Assembly: GCA_903884435.1 (NCBI GenBank) | Contig: CAISEY010000343.1 | Coordinates: forward strand, 42,731 to 106,730 | Source of the DNA: an uncultured Hyphomicrobiales bacterium | GTDB lineage: Bacteria > Pseudomonadota > Alphaproteobacteria > Rhizobiales > Beijerinckiaceae | Length of the DNA stretch: 64,000 bases | Direction of reading: 5' to 3' | Part shown: positions 18,719-28,037 of the stretch, piece after piece | How positions within the stretch are numbered: the stretch's first letter is position 1 | How the letters are laid out: every line of letters starts with the position of its first letter | Notes under the pieces: model-generated | What the model saw: only the letters and a program-made list of their open reading frames with translations | Told to the model about the DNA's origin: nothing | Database searches by the model: none | Program-made: the position numbers and the translations under genes

Positions 18719-19906
18719 TCACTCCGCCTTGTGTTTCAGCAGCATCGCCTCGTCCACGTCCGTGCCCCAGCCCGGCCCCTTCGGCAGGTGAATAAAGCCG
18801 TCCTCGAGTTTGCAGGGATTGGTGAGCAGCTTGCTCCGCCATGGCACCTCGTCGACGTCGAGCTCCATGATCTTGAGGTTGGGGATCACCGCGCAGAAAT
18901 GCGCGCCCATCAGCGTCGCCAGCGGCCCGGCGAAGGCGTGCGAGGCGACGTTGATCTCGTAGGCGTCGCACATGCTGGCCATGCGCAGGCTCTCCGGCAG
19001 GCCGTTGTACATGGCGTCGATGATCGCGATATCGACGGAGCGTTCCTCGAGATAGGGACGCAACGCCTTGCGCCCGAGAATGGCCTCGAGCGAACCGATG
19101 GGCGTCGAGGACGACTGGCGGATATGCGCGAGGCCCTTCGGGTCGAACGTGTCCATTTCGAGCCACATCATGTTGAAGGGCTCGACGGCTTTGGCGAAAC
19201 GCTTGAAGCCGTCCGTCTTGTAGTTGAAGTTCAGGTCGCAGATGAGCCGCATGTCCTTGCCGGCGCCCTCGCGCAGCGCCGTCAATTGCTCGATCAGCGC
19301 GTCGACGAGATGTTCCTCGACGTTCAGTTCGGGATGGCCGGCGCCGCGCGCGGAGCCCGGCGTGTGGACGCGCCCGCCCTTGCCGTCGAACACGAGCAGG
19401 TTGCACTTGATGGCCCGGAAGCCGCGTTCTTTCGCCTCGCGGCCCGCGCCGACGAGGTCTTCGAGCTTGCGGATCGCCGGCTTGTCGATGAGCTTGCCGT
19501 CGAAATAATGCGCCTGGGTGGCGCGCACGACGCCGCACCGCGACCAGTAGGCGGGGATGCGGTCGCGCACCGCGCCGCCGAGCAATTCGGCGACGGAGAT
19601 ATTCGCCGCCTTCGCCTTGATGTCGAGCAGCGCGTTGGCGACGGCGCCGACCGCGTGGGCGTTGAGCCCACCGTTCGCCGTGCGCACGAAACTCTGCATG
19701 GCCGCGTCGATGTGATTGAGCGCCAGCGGATTCTGGCCGATCACCACCGGACTTAACGCGCGAATGAGCGAGGTGAGCCCCTTGCGGCCGCGCCGCTCGC
19801 CATATTCGGACCAGCCGACGAGACCCGAGTCCGTCGTGATTTTCAAAAACGCGAAATTGTCCCAGCCGCCATCGACGTGGAAATCTTCCATCGCGACGAT
19901 TTTCAT
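18719..19906 (-). CDS. Mandelate racemase/muconate lactonizing enzyme family (enolase superfamily)
   Basis: KITTDSGLVGWSEYGERRG; NALLDIKAKAANISVAELLGG; LICDLNFNYKTDGFKRFAKAVEP. Confidence 0.85.
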   Translation of the reverse strand: MKIVAMEDFHVDGGWDNFAFLKITTDSGLVGWSEYGERRGRKGLTSLIRALSPVVIGQNPLALNHIDAAMQSFVRTANGGLNAHAVGAVANALLDIKAKAANISVAELLGGAVRDRIPAYWSRCGVVRATQAHYFDGKLIDKPAIRKLEDLVGAGREAKERGFRAIKCNLLVFDGKGGRVHTPGSARGAGHPELNVEEHLVDALIEQLTALREGAGKDMRLICDLNFNYKTDGFKRFAKAVEPFNMMWLEMDTFDPKGLAHIRQSSSTPIGSLEAILGRKALRPYLEERSVDIAIIDAMYNGLPESLRMASMCDAYEINVASHAFAGPLATLMGAHFCAVIPNLKIMELDVDEVPWRSKLLTNPCKLEDGFIHLPKGPGWGTDVDEAMLLKHKAE

Positions 19907-20014
19907 CCGTTCCTCCCAACTCCAGGTCCGCGCGCGATCGTAACCGGTTCGCGCCAATTGTCACGGCGCACGCCGGCCCGGCGCGCTTGTCGCGGGGCCC
20001 GCGAAACGGCTACG

Positions 20015-20800
20015 ATGCGGCAAATGGAGGAAGACGTGGCCCACGAAACCATCACGCTCGACATATCCGCCCGCGCCATCGCGACGGTGACGCTCAACCG
20101 CCCCGACCGCGGCAACGCGCTGAACCAGACGCTCATCGACGAGTTGGGAGAATGCTTCACCGCTCTCGCCGCCGATTCCGCCGTGCGCGTGATCGTCGTG
20201 CGCGGCGCCGGCAAACATTTCTGCGCGGGCGCGGACCTCGGCGGCCCCGGCGGCGCCGGCGAGGCGAAATTCACTCTGGCGGGGATGATGGAACGCGTCG
20301 ATCGCTGCCCGAAGCCAACCATCGCCGCCGTGCATGGCGCGGCGATCGGCGGCGGCTTCGCGCTGACCTCCTCGTGCGACGTGATTCTCGCGACGCCCGA
20401 GGCGTTTTTCTCGATCCCGGAAACGCGGCTCGGCATGGCGCCCTCGCCGACGCTTTCGGGCCTGTTCATGCGCGCCGTCGGCTATCGCAACTTCCGCCGC
20501 TACGGATTTTCGGGCGAGCGGATTTCCGCTGCGCAGGCGCGTGAATGGGGCCATGTCAGCGAGCTTTGCGCGGCGGACGAACTCGACGCCAGGGTCGAGG
20601 CCATCGCCGACGCCATGCTGATGAGCGCGCCGGAGGCGACGGCGCAACTGAAGGCGCGCGTCGCCGAATATGGAACGCCGCCGGCCTCGAAACTCTACGA
20701 TCCCGCGACGCGCGACGCCAAACACACGCGATCGGAAGAGGCGATCGAGGGCGTCGCCGCGTTCCGCGAGAAACGCAAGCCGAAATGGTATCCGCGATAG
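20015..20800 (+). CDS. Enoyl-CoA hydratase/isomerase family protein
   Basis: ATVTLNRPDRGNALNQTLIDEL; GKHFCAGADLGGPGG; PTIAAVHGAAIGGGFALTSSCDVILAT. Confidence 0.9.
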   Translation: MRQMEEDVAHETITLDISARAIATVTLNRPDRGNALNQTLIDELGECFTALAADSAVRVIVVRGAGKHFCAGADLGGPGGAGEAKFTLAGMMERVDRCPKPTIAAVHGAAIGGGFALTSSCDVILATPEAFFSIPETRLGMAPSPTLSGLFMRAVGYRNFRRYGFSGERISAAQAREWGHVSELCAADELDARVEAIADAMLMSAPEATAQLKARVAEYGTPPASKLYDPATRDAKHTRSEEAIEGVAAFREKRKPKWYPR

Positions 20801-20817
20801 TCGCGCGGGAGGTCGGG

Positions 20818-21852
20818 ATGCAACGCAGACACATTCTCTCCCTCGCGGGCGCGGCCCTCGTCGCGTGTCACGCGAATATCGCGCGCGCCGCCGCCGATCC
20901 GTCGCTGTACGAGGCGGCGAAGAAGGAAGGCGAACTCGTCTGGTACACGACGCTCATTCTCGACACGGCGGTTCGCCCGCTGATGAACGCGTTCCAGAAA
21001 AAATATCCAGGCGTCAACGTCAAGTTCTCGCGCGCCGACAGCGCCCCGCAGGCGCTCAAGATCATCAACGAAGGCCGCGCCGGCAAGATGCAGGCGGACG
21101 TGTTCGACGGCACGGAGACCTCCGCGCCAATCATCGAGGCGGGTTTCGCGGCGAAATACGTTCCGGCGGACTCGGGCAAATACCCGGCGGAAATGAAGGA
21201 TCCGAACGGGTACTGGCACGCCTTCATGCTGTATTATCTGACGCCGGCGGTGAACACCGACCTCGTCAAGCCCGCCGACATTCCCAAAACGCCGGACGAT
21301 CTGCTCGACCCGAAATTCAGGGGCAAGATCGCCTGGGTCATGTCGTCGTCCACCGGCGCGATTTCATTCATTTCGGGCATTCTTCTCACCATGGGAGAAG
21401 AAAAGGGAATGGACTATCTGCGCAAGCTGGCGAAGCAGGACATCATCAACGTCGACATCACCGCGCGGGCCATGGTGGACCGCGTCGGCGCCGGCGAATA
21501 TCCGATCGCGCTTGGCATCTTCAACCATCACACGGTGATGACCGCGCAAAAAGGCGCGCCGGTGACGTGGCTCAAGCTCGAGCCCATCGTCGCGCCGCTG
21601 GCCCTCGTCGGCGTCACGAAGGACGCGCCGCACCCGAACGCCGCGCGGCTGTTCGTCGATTTCCTGATCTCCGAGGAAGGGCAGAAGCTGTTCGCCGATC
21701 TCGATTTCCTGCCGGCCATGCCCGGCGTGCCGCCGAAGACGCCGACCCTCACGCCGGCGGGCGGCGGCTACAAGGCAATCTACCTGAACCAGGAGATCGT
21801 CGGAAAAAATCAGGCGAACTGGAACAAGGTGTTCAAGGAACTGTTCCAGTGA
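20818..21852 (+). CDS. ABC-type (Fe3+-like) extracellular solute-binding protein
   Basis: Signal peptide; AKKEGELVWYTTLILDTAVRPLMNAFQKKYPGVNVKFSRADS; HPNAARLFVDFLISEEGQKLF. Confidence 0.87.
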   Translation: MQRRHILSLAGAALVACHANIARAAADPSLYEAAKKEGELVWYTTLILDTAVRPLMNAFQKKYPGVNVKFSRADSAPQALKIINEGRAGKMQADVFDGTETSAPIIEAGFAAKYVPADSGKYPAEMKDPNGYWHAFMLYYLTPAVNTDLVKPADIPKTPDDLLDPKFRGKIAWVMSSSTGAISFISGILLTMGEEKGMDYLRKLAKQDIINVDITARAMVDRVGAGEYPIALGIFNHHTVMTAQKGAPVTWLKLEPIVAPLALVGVTKDAPHPNAARLFVDFLISEEGQKLFADLDFLPAMPGVPPKTPTLTPAGGGYKAIYLNQEIVGKNQANWNKVFKELFQ

Positions 21853-21862
21853 GGCCAGCGGC

Positions 21863-23599
21863 GTGTCCGCCTCCCACCGGAATGGCGAGGGGCCAGGGGT
21901 GACGAAGCAATTCGACGCGACGCGCGTTTTCGTGGCGCTCATGGGCCTCGTGCTGGCGCTGCTCACGATCCCGCCGCTGTGGTTTCTGGCGCAGGGCTCG
22001 CTCCACACGACGACGGCGACGGGACATTTCGGCGAATTCACGCTGGACTATTACGCCAAACTGGCGAGCGAACGCCGCTTCGCGTCGAGCCTGTGGAACT
22101 CGACGGTCTTCGCGCTCGGCAGCGCCGTTCTCGCCATCACGATGGGCGGGCTCGTGGCGTGGATCGTCGAGCGCACCAACGCCCCGTTCAAATCCTTCGC
22201 GTGGCTCACCGCGATCATCTCGCTCGGCACCCCGTTCATTCTCTACGTCACGGCGTGGCTGTTCCTGCTCGGCCGCAACGGACCGCTCAATGAATTCCTG
22301 CGCTGGGCGAGCGGCGACCCGCGCCTGACGTTCAACGTCGCGTCCATGTGGGGCATGGTTCTCATCGAGGGGTTCCTCTGGTCGCCGATGTCGTTCCTGC
22401 TGCTGGCCGCGGTGTTTCGCGCCTCGAATTCGGATTTCGAGGAAGCCGCGCAAATGAGCGGCGCCGGCGTCGGCAAGGTGTTGCGGCTGATCTCGATGAA
22501 ACTCGCCATGCCCGCCGTCGCGGCGGTGGCCCTGCTCGTCGTCATCCGCTCCATCGAGGCGTTCGAGGTGCCCGCGCTGGTTGGCCTGCCCGGCAACGTG
22601 CGCGTGCTGACCACGGACATCTATCTCGATCTCAAGCAGCGCGTGCCGCCGGACTTCGGCTACGCCAGCGCCTTCTCCATGGTGCTGCTCGCCATCGCCG
22701 CCGTGCTGCTCTGGTTTTATTCGCGCCTGTCGAAAAACGCCGCGCGCTATCACACGGTCACGGGCAAGGGCTACCGCCCGCGCCCCTTCGATCTCGGGCG
22801 GGCGCGGCCCTTCGCCGGCGCCTTCGTGCTGTTCAACTTCACGCTCATCCTCGTCATCCCGAACGCCGCGCTGCTGTGGCAATCGCTGATGCCGTTCAGC
22901 CAGAGTTTCAGCCTGCGCGGCCTTGGCCTGCTGACGCTGGAAAACTACCGCACGGTTTTTTCGGCGGGCAATTACGGCTCGCTCGTCTGGCAAACGCTGC
23001 TGATCTCCGCGTCGTCGGCGACGACGACCGTGCTGCTCACGGTGTTCGCGGCCTGGCTCGCGGTGCGCCGGCGCCCCGGAGCATGGGCGCTCGACCAGCT
23101 CGCGACCTCGACGCTGGTGTTTCCCGGCATCGTGCTCGGCGTCGCGATGATGCAGATTTTCCTCAGCCTTCCCGTGTCTGTCTACGGCACGATCTGGGCC
23201 TTCATCATCGCCTTCACCATTCGCTACCTGCCCTACGGAATGCGCTACGCCTCCTCGGGCATCCTGCAGGTCCATCCCGAACTCGAGGAATCCGCGACTG
23301 TTTCGGGCGCGACGACGGCGACGATCCTGCGCCGCGTCGTGCTGCCGCTCGCCGCGCCGGCGCTCGTCGCCGGCTGGCTGTTCATCTTCCTCGTCGCGTC
23401 GCGGGATCTGTCGCTCGCGGTCATTCTCGCCTCCCCATCGGTGCAGCCGGTCGCCGTCGCCATGCTCGATCTCTGGTCGAACGGACAGGGCACCGAACTC
23501 GCCGCCTTCGGGCTCGTGTGGACGGCGATCATGGCGATCATCGCGGCCATGTTCCACATGCTCGGACGGGGCGCGATGTCGCTGGGCTCGAGAGGTTGA
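21863..23599 (+). CDS. ABC transporter permease, fused two-domain Fe3+/FbpB-like type
   Basis: Many TM segments; two EAA-like loops (EEAAQMSGAGVGKVLRLISMKLAMPAV and EESATVSGATTATILRRVVLPLAAPAL). Confidence 0.88.
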   Translation: MSASHRNGEGPGVTKQFDATRVFVALMGLVLALLTIPPLWFLAQGSLHTTTATGHFGEFTLDYYAKLASERRFASSLWNSTVFALGSAVLAITMGGLVAWIVERTNAPFKSFAWLTAIISLGTPFILYVTAWLFLLGRNGPLNEFLRWASGDPRLTFNVASMWGMVLIEGFLWSPMSFLLLAAVFRASNSDFEEAAQMSGAGVGKVLRLISMKLAMPAVAAVALLVVIRSIEAFEVPALVGLPGNVRVLTTDIYLDLKQRVPPDFGYASAFSMVLLAIAAVLLWFYSRLSKNAARYHTVTGKGYRPRPFDLGRARPFAGAFVLFNFTLILVIPNAALLWQSLMPFSQSFSLRGLGLLTLENYRTVFSAGNYGSLVWQTLLISASSATTTVLLTVFAAWLAVRRRPGAWALDQLATSTLVFPGIVLGVAMMQIFLSLPVSVYGTIWAFIIAFTIRYLPYGMRYASSGILQVHPELEESATVSGATTATILRRVVLPLAAPALVAGWLFIFLVASRDLSLAVILASPSVQPVAVAMLDLWSNGQGTELAAFGLVWTAIMAIIAAMFHMLGRGAMSLGSRG

Positions 23600-23610
23600 A
23601 GGGAACCACA

Positions 23611-25068
23611 ATGTCGAAAAACGGACCGGCCGCGGAAAAACGGTTCGCCCACGACGTGGTCGAGAAAAACAGCAAGGCGGTGGCCCTGCTGAACGATTCC
23701 ATTTTCTATTTTGGCGAAATCGGGCTCGAGGAACACGAGACGGTCGGGCTCGTGAGCGACCTTCTTCGCAAGGAGGGTTTCTCGGTCGAAACCGGCGTTT
23801 CCGGCTTCCCCACCGGAATGCTCGCGACCTTCGGCGAGGGGGGGCCGGTCATCGCCCTGCACACGGAATGCGACGCCAATCCGGAGAATTCGCAGACCCC
23901 GGGCGCCGCGGAGCAAACGCCGGTCACGCCGGGCGCGCCGGGCCATTGCGAGGGGCACAATTCCAACGCCGCCGTCATGGTCGCGGGCGCCATCGCCATC
24001 AAACGAGCGATGGAACGGTTCGCGCTGCCTGGCCGGCTGAAAGTGTTTCTGGCGCCAGCGGAAGAGCAGCTTCTCAGCCGTCCCTATTTCGTGCGCGACG
24101 GCTATTTCGCGGATGTCGACTGCGCCTTTCACGATCACATCGGCGGCGATTTCTCGACGACCTACGGCGTGACCCATTCGGGCCTCGTCTCGGCGAAATT
24201 CATTTTTCACGGCGAGTCCGTTCACGCGGCGACCGCGCCCTGGAAGGGCCGCGACGCGCTCGACGGCGTCGTGATGATGGACATGGGGATGGCGCAATAT
24301 CGCGAGCACATGACGCCGGCGATGCGCGCCCATCGCGTCATCACCGAGGGCGGGTTGCAGCCCAACGTCATTCCCGGACGCGCGTCGATCTGGTGGTATT
24401 TCCGCGACTCGACGGCGGAGGGCGCGCGGTTGCTGTTCGAACAGGCGAGGAAAATCGCGGCGGGCGCGGCGATGATGACCAACACCACGCTCGAGGTGGA
24501 AGTGCTCAGCGCCGTCTGGCCGGTGCGCGGCAACAAGACGCTCGCCGAACTCATCGACGGCAATATCGAACTCGCGGGAATGCCGGACTGGACCGAAGCC
24601 GAACAGGAATTCGCCAAAAAGCTGCAAACCGCCGCCGGTCTGAAGGCCTCGGGACTGAAACTCTCGCACACGCCGCTGAAGGGCCCCGCCGTGCAACGCG
24701 CGGCCGCCAACGATTGCGGCGATGTCTCCTGGGTCGTGCCCATGGGTCGGCTGACCTTCCCGGGCAACGTGCCGGAGGTCCCCTTCCATCACTGGAGCGC
24801 TGGCGCGGCGCTGGCCACCTCCATCGCCCACAAGGGCGCCGTCGCGGGCGCGAAGGCGCTGGCGGGCTCGGTGATCGATATTTTGCTCGATCCCTCGATC
24901 ATCGCGCGGGCGAAGGAAACCTTCCGGGCCGAAACCGGCGACGTCATATACAAGTCGCTGATCCCGGACGACCAGAAGCCGCCCGTCGATTTCAACCGCG
25001 CGGAAATGGAAAAATGGCGCGACAGGATGCGCGCGCATTACGTGAAGGAGAAGGTGGAGTTCGTTTGA
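23611..25068 (+). CDS. M20-family amidohydrolase (AbgB-like)
   Basis: VIALHTECDANP; GHCEGHNSNAAVMVAGAIAIK; FHDHIGGDFSTTYGVTHSGLVSAKFIFHGESVHAA. Confidence 0.85.
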   Translation: MSKNGPAAEKRFAHDVVEKNSKAVALLNDSIFYFGEIGLEEHETVGLVSDLLRKEGFSVETGVSGFPTGMLATFGEGGPVIALHTECDANPENSQTPGAAEQTPVTPGAPGHCEGHNSNAAVMVAGAIAIKRAMERFALPGRLKVFLAPAEEQLLSRPYFVRDGYFADVDCAFHDHIGGDFSTTYGVTHSGLVSAKFIFHGESVHAATAPWKGRDALDGVVMMDMGMAQYREHMTPAMRAHRVITEGGLQPNVIPGRASIWWYFRDSTAEGARLLFEQARKIAAGAAMMTNTTLEVEVLSAVWPVRGNKTLAELIDGNIELAGMPDWTEAEQEFAKKLQTAAGLKASGLKLSHTPLKGPAVQRAAANDCGDVSWVVPMGRLTFPGNVPEVPFHHWSAGAALATSIAHKGAVAGAKALAGSVIDILLDPSIIARAKETFRAETGDVIYKSLIPDDQKPPVDFNRAEMEKWRDRMRAHYVKEKVEFV

Positions 25069-25110
25069 GGCGCCCGGCCCTCTCCCGGAGGGAGAAGATC
25101 GCGCCCCGCC

Positions 25111-25956
25111 TCAGCCGTCCAGCCCCTTCAAAAACGCCAGCGTCGCGCGGTTGAATTCTTCCGCGCATTCGATGTTGCCCATGTGGCCGGCGCGTTCGAA
25201 GACGTGCAGCCTGGCGTCGGGAATCTTCGGCACGAAACCATCGGTGTAACCGGGGTTGCGCAACGCATCCATCTTGCCGGCGAACACCAGCACGGGGACG
25301 CGGATGTTCGCGTAGTCGAGATTGTCGCGCTCGGCGCGGGCTCCGGCGGCGCGCGGGAAAGGCGCCTTGAACCGCGCGGCGGCGGTGGCCTCCCACGCGC
25401 CCGGCTCGAGACTCATCTTCCATTTCTTCTCGATGAAGGCGTCGTCCTCGACCCATTTCTTGTCGATGAACATCGTGTCGACCACGCGGCGCATGTGCTC
25501 TTTCGTGCCGTCATAGGTGTTGAGCACCTTGCGCGCCTCGTTGTCGGGCGAGTCGCCGCCGCCCGAGCAGCAGACGACGCTGGCGATCGGCCAGTCCGGC
25601 GGATTGCGCGCGGCGACGGTCAGGCACAGGCCGCCCGACATGGACGAGCCCATGACATGCACGCGATCGACGCACATCGTCTCGACGAACCGCCGGACGT
25701 GCGAGATGCGCTTGTTGAACATGCCGACGAAGTCGAAAATCTTGTCGGTGCGCCCGAAGCCGAGATGATCGGGGGCGAGCACGTGATAATGCTCGCCGAA
25801 GACCGGAAGGTTGAACTCCCACGACGTTTCCGCCGAGCCGCCGAACTCGGCCGAATGGAGCAGCAGGATCGTGGGCTTCGAACCCTTGTGGCGCAGACCC
25901 GCCTCCAGATAATGGGTGCGGATTCCATCGACGGAAACGTAATGGCCTTCGCTCAT
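25111..25956 (-). CDS. Alpha/beta hydrolase
   Basis: PTILLLHSAEFGG; APDHLGFGRTDK; VMGSSMSGGLCLTVAARNP; ATGA overlap with the stop of the upstream gene. Confidence 0.85.
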   Translation of the reverse strand: MSEGHYVSVDGIRTHYLEAGLRHKGSKPTILLLHSAEFGGSAETSWEFNLPVFGEHYHVLAPDHLGFGRTDKIFDFVGMFNKRISHVRRFVETMCVDRVHVMGSSMSGGLCLTVAARNPPDWPIASVVCCSGGGDSPDNEARKVLNTYDGTKEHMRRVVDTMFIDKKWVEDDAFIEKKWKMSLEPGAWEATAAARFKAPFPRAAGARAERDNLDYANIRVPVLVFAGKMDALRNPGYTDGFVPKIPDARLHVFERAGHMGNIECAEEFNRATLAFLKGLDG

Positions 25957-27122
25957 TCCGCCGCCGCCTTCTCCGCGAGTGGCCGGGTGCGCGCGAGATC
26001 GCGGATCTGCGGGTAGCACTCCTTCGCGAACAGGTTGATGTTCGAGACGGTCCGCTTGTGATCGAGGAACCCGGCCTGCATCATCATCAGCAGGTGATCG
26101 AAGCCGCCAACGAGATCATAGAAGCGCTTGACCTGCGCGACGACCTGATCGGGCGTGCCATACATGATGACGCCCTGCTCGCGCTGGGCCTCGAGGCCCT
26201 GCGAGCGCATGGCGTCGGTGCGGCCCGAGAAGGCGCCCTTCAGACCCTGGATGTTCGCTTCCACCGGCGCGTAGCCGGGGGGATTGCGGTACTGCACCTC
26301 GGTCTTCGCGGTCATGTACCAGATGAGTTCCTTCATGCCGGCTTCCGCCTCGGTCTCCGTGTCGGCCACGTAGACGAGCGGCATGAACGCCGTGCCGCCG
26401 CCGCCGGGCTGCCCGTTGAGGACGTAGGCGCTCCGGTAGGCGTCGAACAGGGTGCGCACCTTGGCGTGCGGTTGCAGGAAGGTGGCGAAGACGAAGCCGC
26501 GGCTCGCGGCGCGGCGAATCGCCGGCAGGTCGCTCGAGCCCGTGACCCAGATCGGCGGATGCGGCTGCTGGTAGGGGCGCGGCCACACGTTGACGGCGCG
26601 GCGGTGCGTGAAGGCGCCCTCGAAATTGAAGGGCTCCCCGTGGCTCGTCCAGGCCTTCTGGACGAGGTCGATGCCTTCCCAGAGACGCTCGGCGGTGCGC
26701 GAGGGGTTGGTGTTGGCGGCGAAGACCTCGTAGGGCACGCCGCGCACGAAACCCGCGGAGACGCGGCCATGGGAGATGCAGTCCACCATCGCCATTTCCT
26801 CGGCGATGCGGATGGGGTCGCCGCGATTGGCGATGGGGTTGCCGAGGATGCAGAGTTTCGCGTTCTTCGTCTGGCGGGCCAGAATGGCCAGCGAGAGCGG
26901 CGCGGCGACGTCGAGGCAGGTCGCGGTCTGGTGGTGTTCGTTCACCATCAGGTCGAGGCCCGCCTCGTCGGCGATCATGTGTTCGTCGAGGTAGCGGTTA
27001 TACAAATCCGCGCCGATCTTCGGATCGAAATGCTTGACCGGCAGCGACACGCGCATGGTCGAGATTTCATCCGTCGGCGGCAGATAGGGATACGGCATTT
27101 CAGTGAAATACCAGGCTTGCAT
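25953..27122 (-). CDS. LLM-class flavin-dependent oxidoreductase
   Basis: LVNEHHQTATCLDVAAPLSLAILARQTKNAKLCILGNPIANRGDPIRIAEEMAMVDCISHGRVSAGFVRG. Confidence 0.88.
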   Translation of the reverse strand: MQAWYFTEMPYPYLPPTDEISTMRVSLPVKHFDPKIGADLYNRYLDEHMIADEAGLDLMVNEHHQTATCLDVAAPLSLAILARQTKNAKLCILGNPIANRGDPIRIAEEMAMVDCISHGRVSAGFVRGVPYEVFAANTNPSRTAERLWEGIDLVQKAWTSHGEPFNFEGAFTHRRAVNVWPRPYQQPHPPIWVTGSSDLPAIRRAASRGFVFATFLQPHAKVRTLFDAYRSAYVLNGQPGGGGTAFMPLVYVADTETEAEAGMKELIWYMTAKTEVQYRNPPGYAPVEANIQGLKGAFSGRTDAMRSQGLEAQREQGVIMYGTPDQVVAQVKRFYDLVGGFDHLLMMMQAGFLDHKRTVSNINLFAKECYPQIRDLARTRPLAEKAAAE

Positions 27123-27148
27123 CGACGATTCTCCAGGGTAGCCCGGCT

Positions 27149-27937
27149 CTAGCCGAGAAACGAATTGACCGCGGCGAGGAAGGCCGCCGGTTGCTCGAGT
27201 TGCGGATAATGGCCCGCGTTGGCGATGGTGGTGAATTTCGCGCCGGGCACCATTTCGCTGTAGGCCTTGCCATAGGCCGTGGTGACGACGCCGTCCTTCT
27301 CGCCCCAGATGAACAGCGTCGGAACCTTGACGCGGTGCAGGCGAAGTTTCAGCCTGGGGTCGTGCATGTAGGGATCCCAGCAGAAGCGGGCGAAGCTCTC
27401 GAGGTTGCGCGCGATGATCGACAGTTCGGCGTCCGACTTGCCGCTGTAGTCACGCTTGCCGTTCTCGGGATCGGCCCATTTCCAGGCGGCGACCTTCGTC
27501 GGGTGCGAAGTCCAGATGTCCTGGACGTCGCGGTCGAAGGGGCCGCCAACCTTCACGCCGAACGAATCGACCATGATCAGCTTCGAGATGAAGCCGTCGT
27601 CCTTCACCGCCATCTGCGCGGCGATGTAACCGCCAAGCGACAGCGCGAGCACCGGGATGTTCTTCAGACCGTAATGCTCGACGAGATCGAGAAACATGTA
27701 GGAAATGTCGTCGGGGCTCGACACCCAGTCGGGCCGCTCGGAATTGCCGAAGCCCGGCGGCTGCGGAATGATCAGTTCATGTTTCTTCGCGAGTTCCGCG
27801 AGAAACGGAGCCTCGAGTTCGGCGGCGGCCTCCTCGCTGAGGAGAACAAGAAGGGGCGATCCGGACCCGCGGCGCTCGACCTCGAGCCTGAGCCCCTGCA
27901 CGGTGACGAATTCGGTTTTTGTCTGGGCGGCGGACAT
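27149..27937 (-). CDS. Alpha/beta hydrolase
   Basis: LIIPQPPGFGNSERPDW; IPVLALSLGGYIAAQMA; PTLFIWGEKDGVV; ANAGHYPQLEQP. Confidence 0.87.
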   Translation of the reverse strand: MSAAQTKTEFVTVQGLRLEVERRGSGSPLLVLLSEEAAAELEAPFLAELAKKHELIIPQPPGFGNSERPDWVSSPDDISYMFLDLVEHYGLKNIPVLALSLGGYIAAQMAVKDDGFISKLIMVDSFGVKVGGPFDRDVQDIWTSHPTKVAAWKWADPENGKRDYSGKSDAELSIIARNLESFARFCWDPYMHDPRLKLRLHRVKVPTLFIWGEKDGVVTTAYGKAYSEMVPGAKFTTIANAGHYPQLEQPAAFLAAVNSFLG

Positions 27938-28037
27938 GCGGACGGTTTTCCTCTCTTCGCTTCGATGGCCGACGACCGGACCAGCGGGCTTTTACCCGGA
28001 GACTCCCGGCGCGGCGCTTGCTTGATTCAGATCATGC

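Noticed and set aside
21833-23611. 592-aa minus-strand ORF
   Set aside because: Antisense of the ABC permease; highly charged low-complexity translation.
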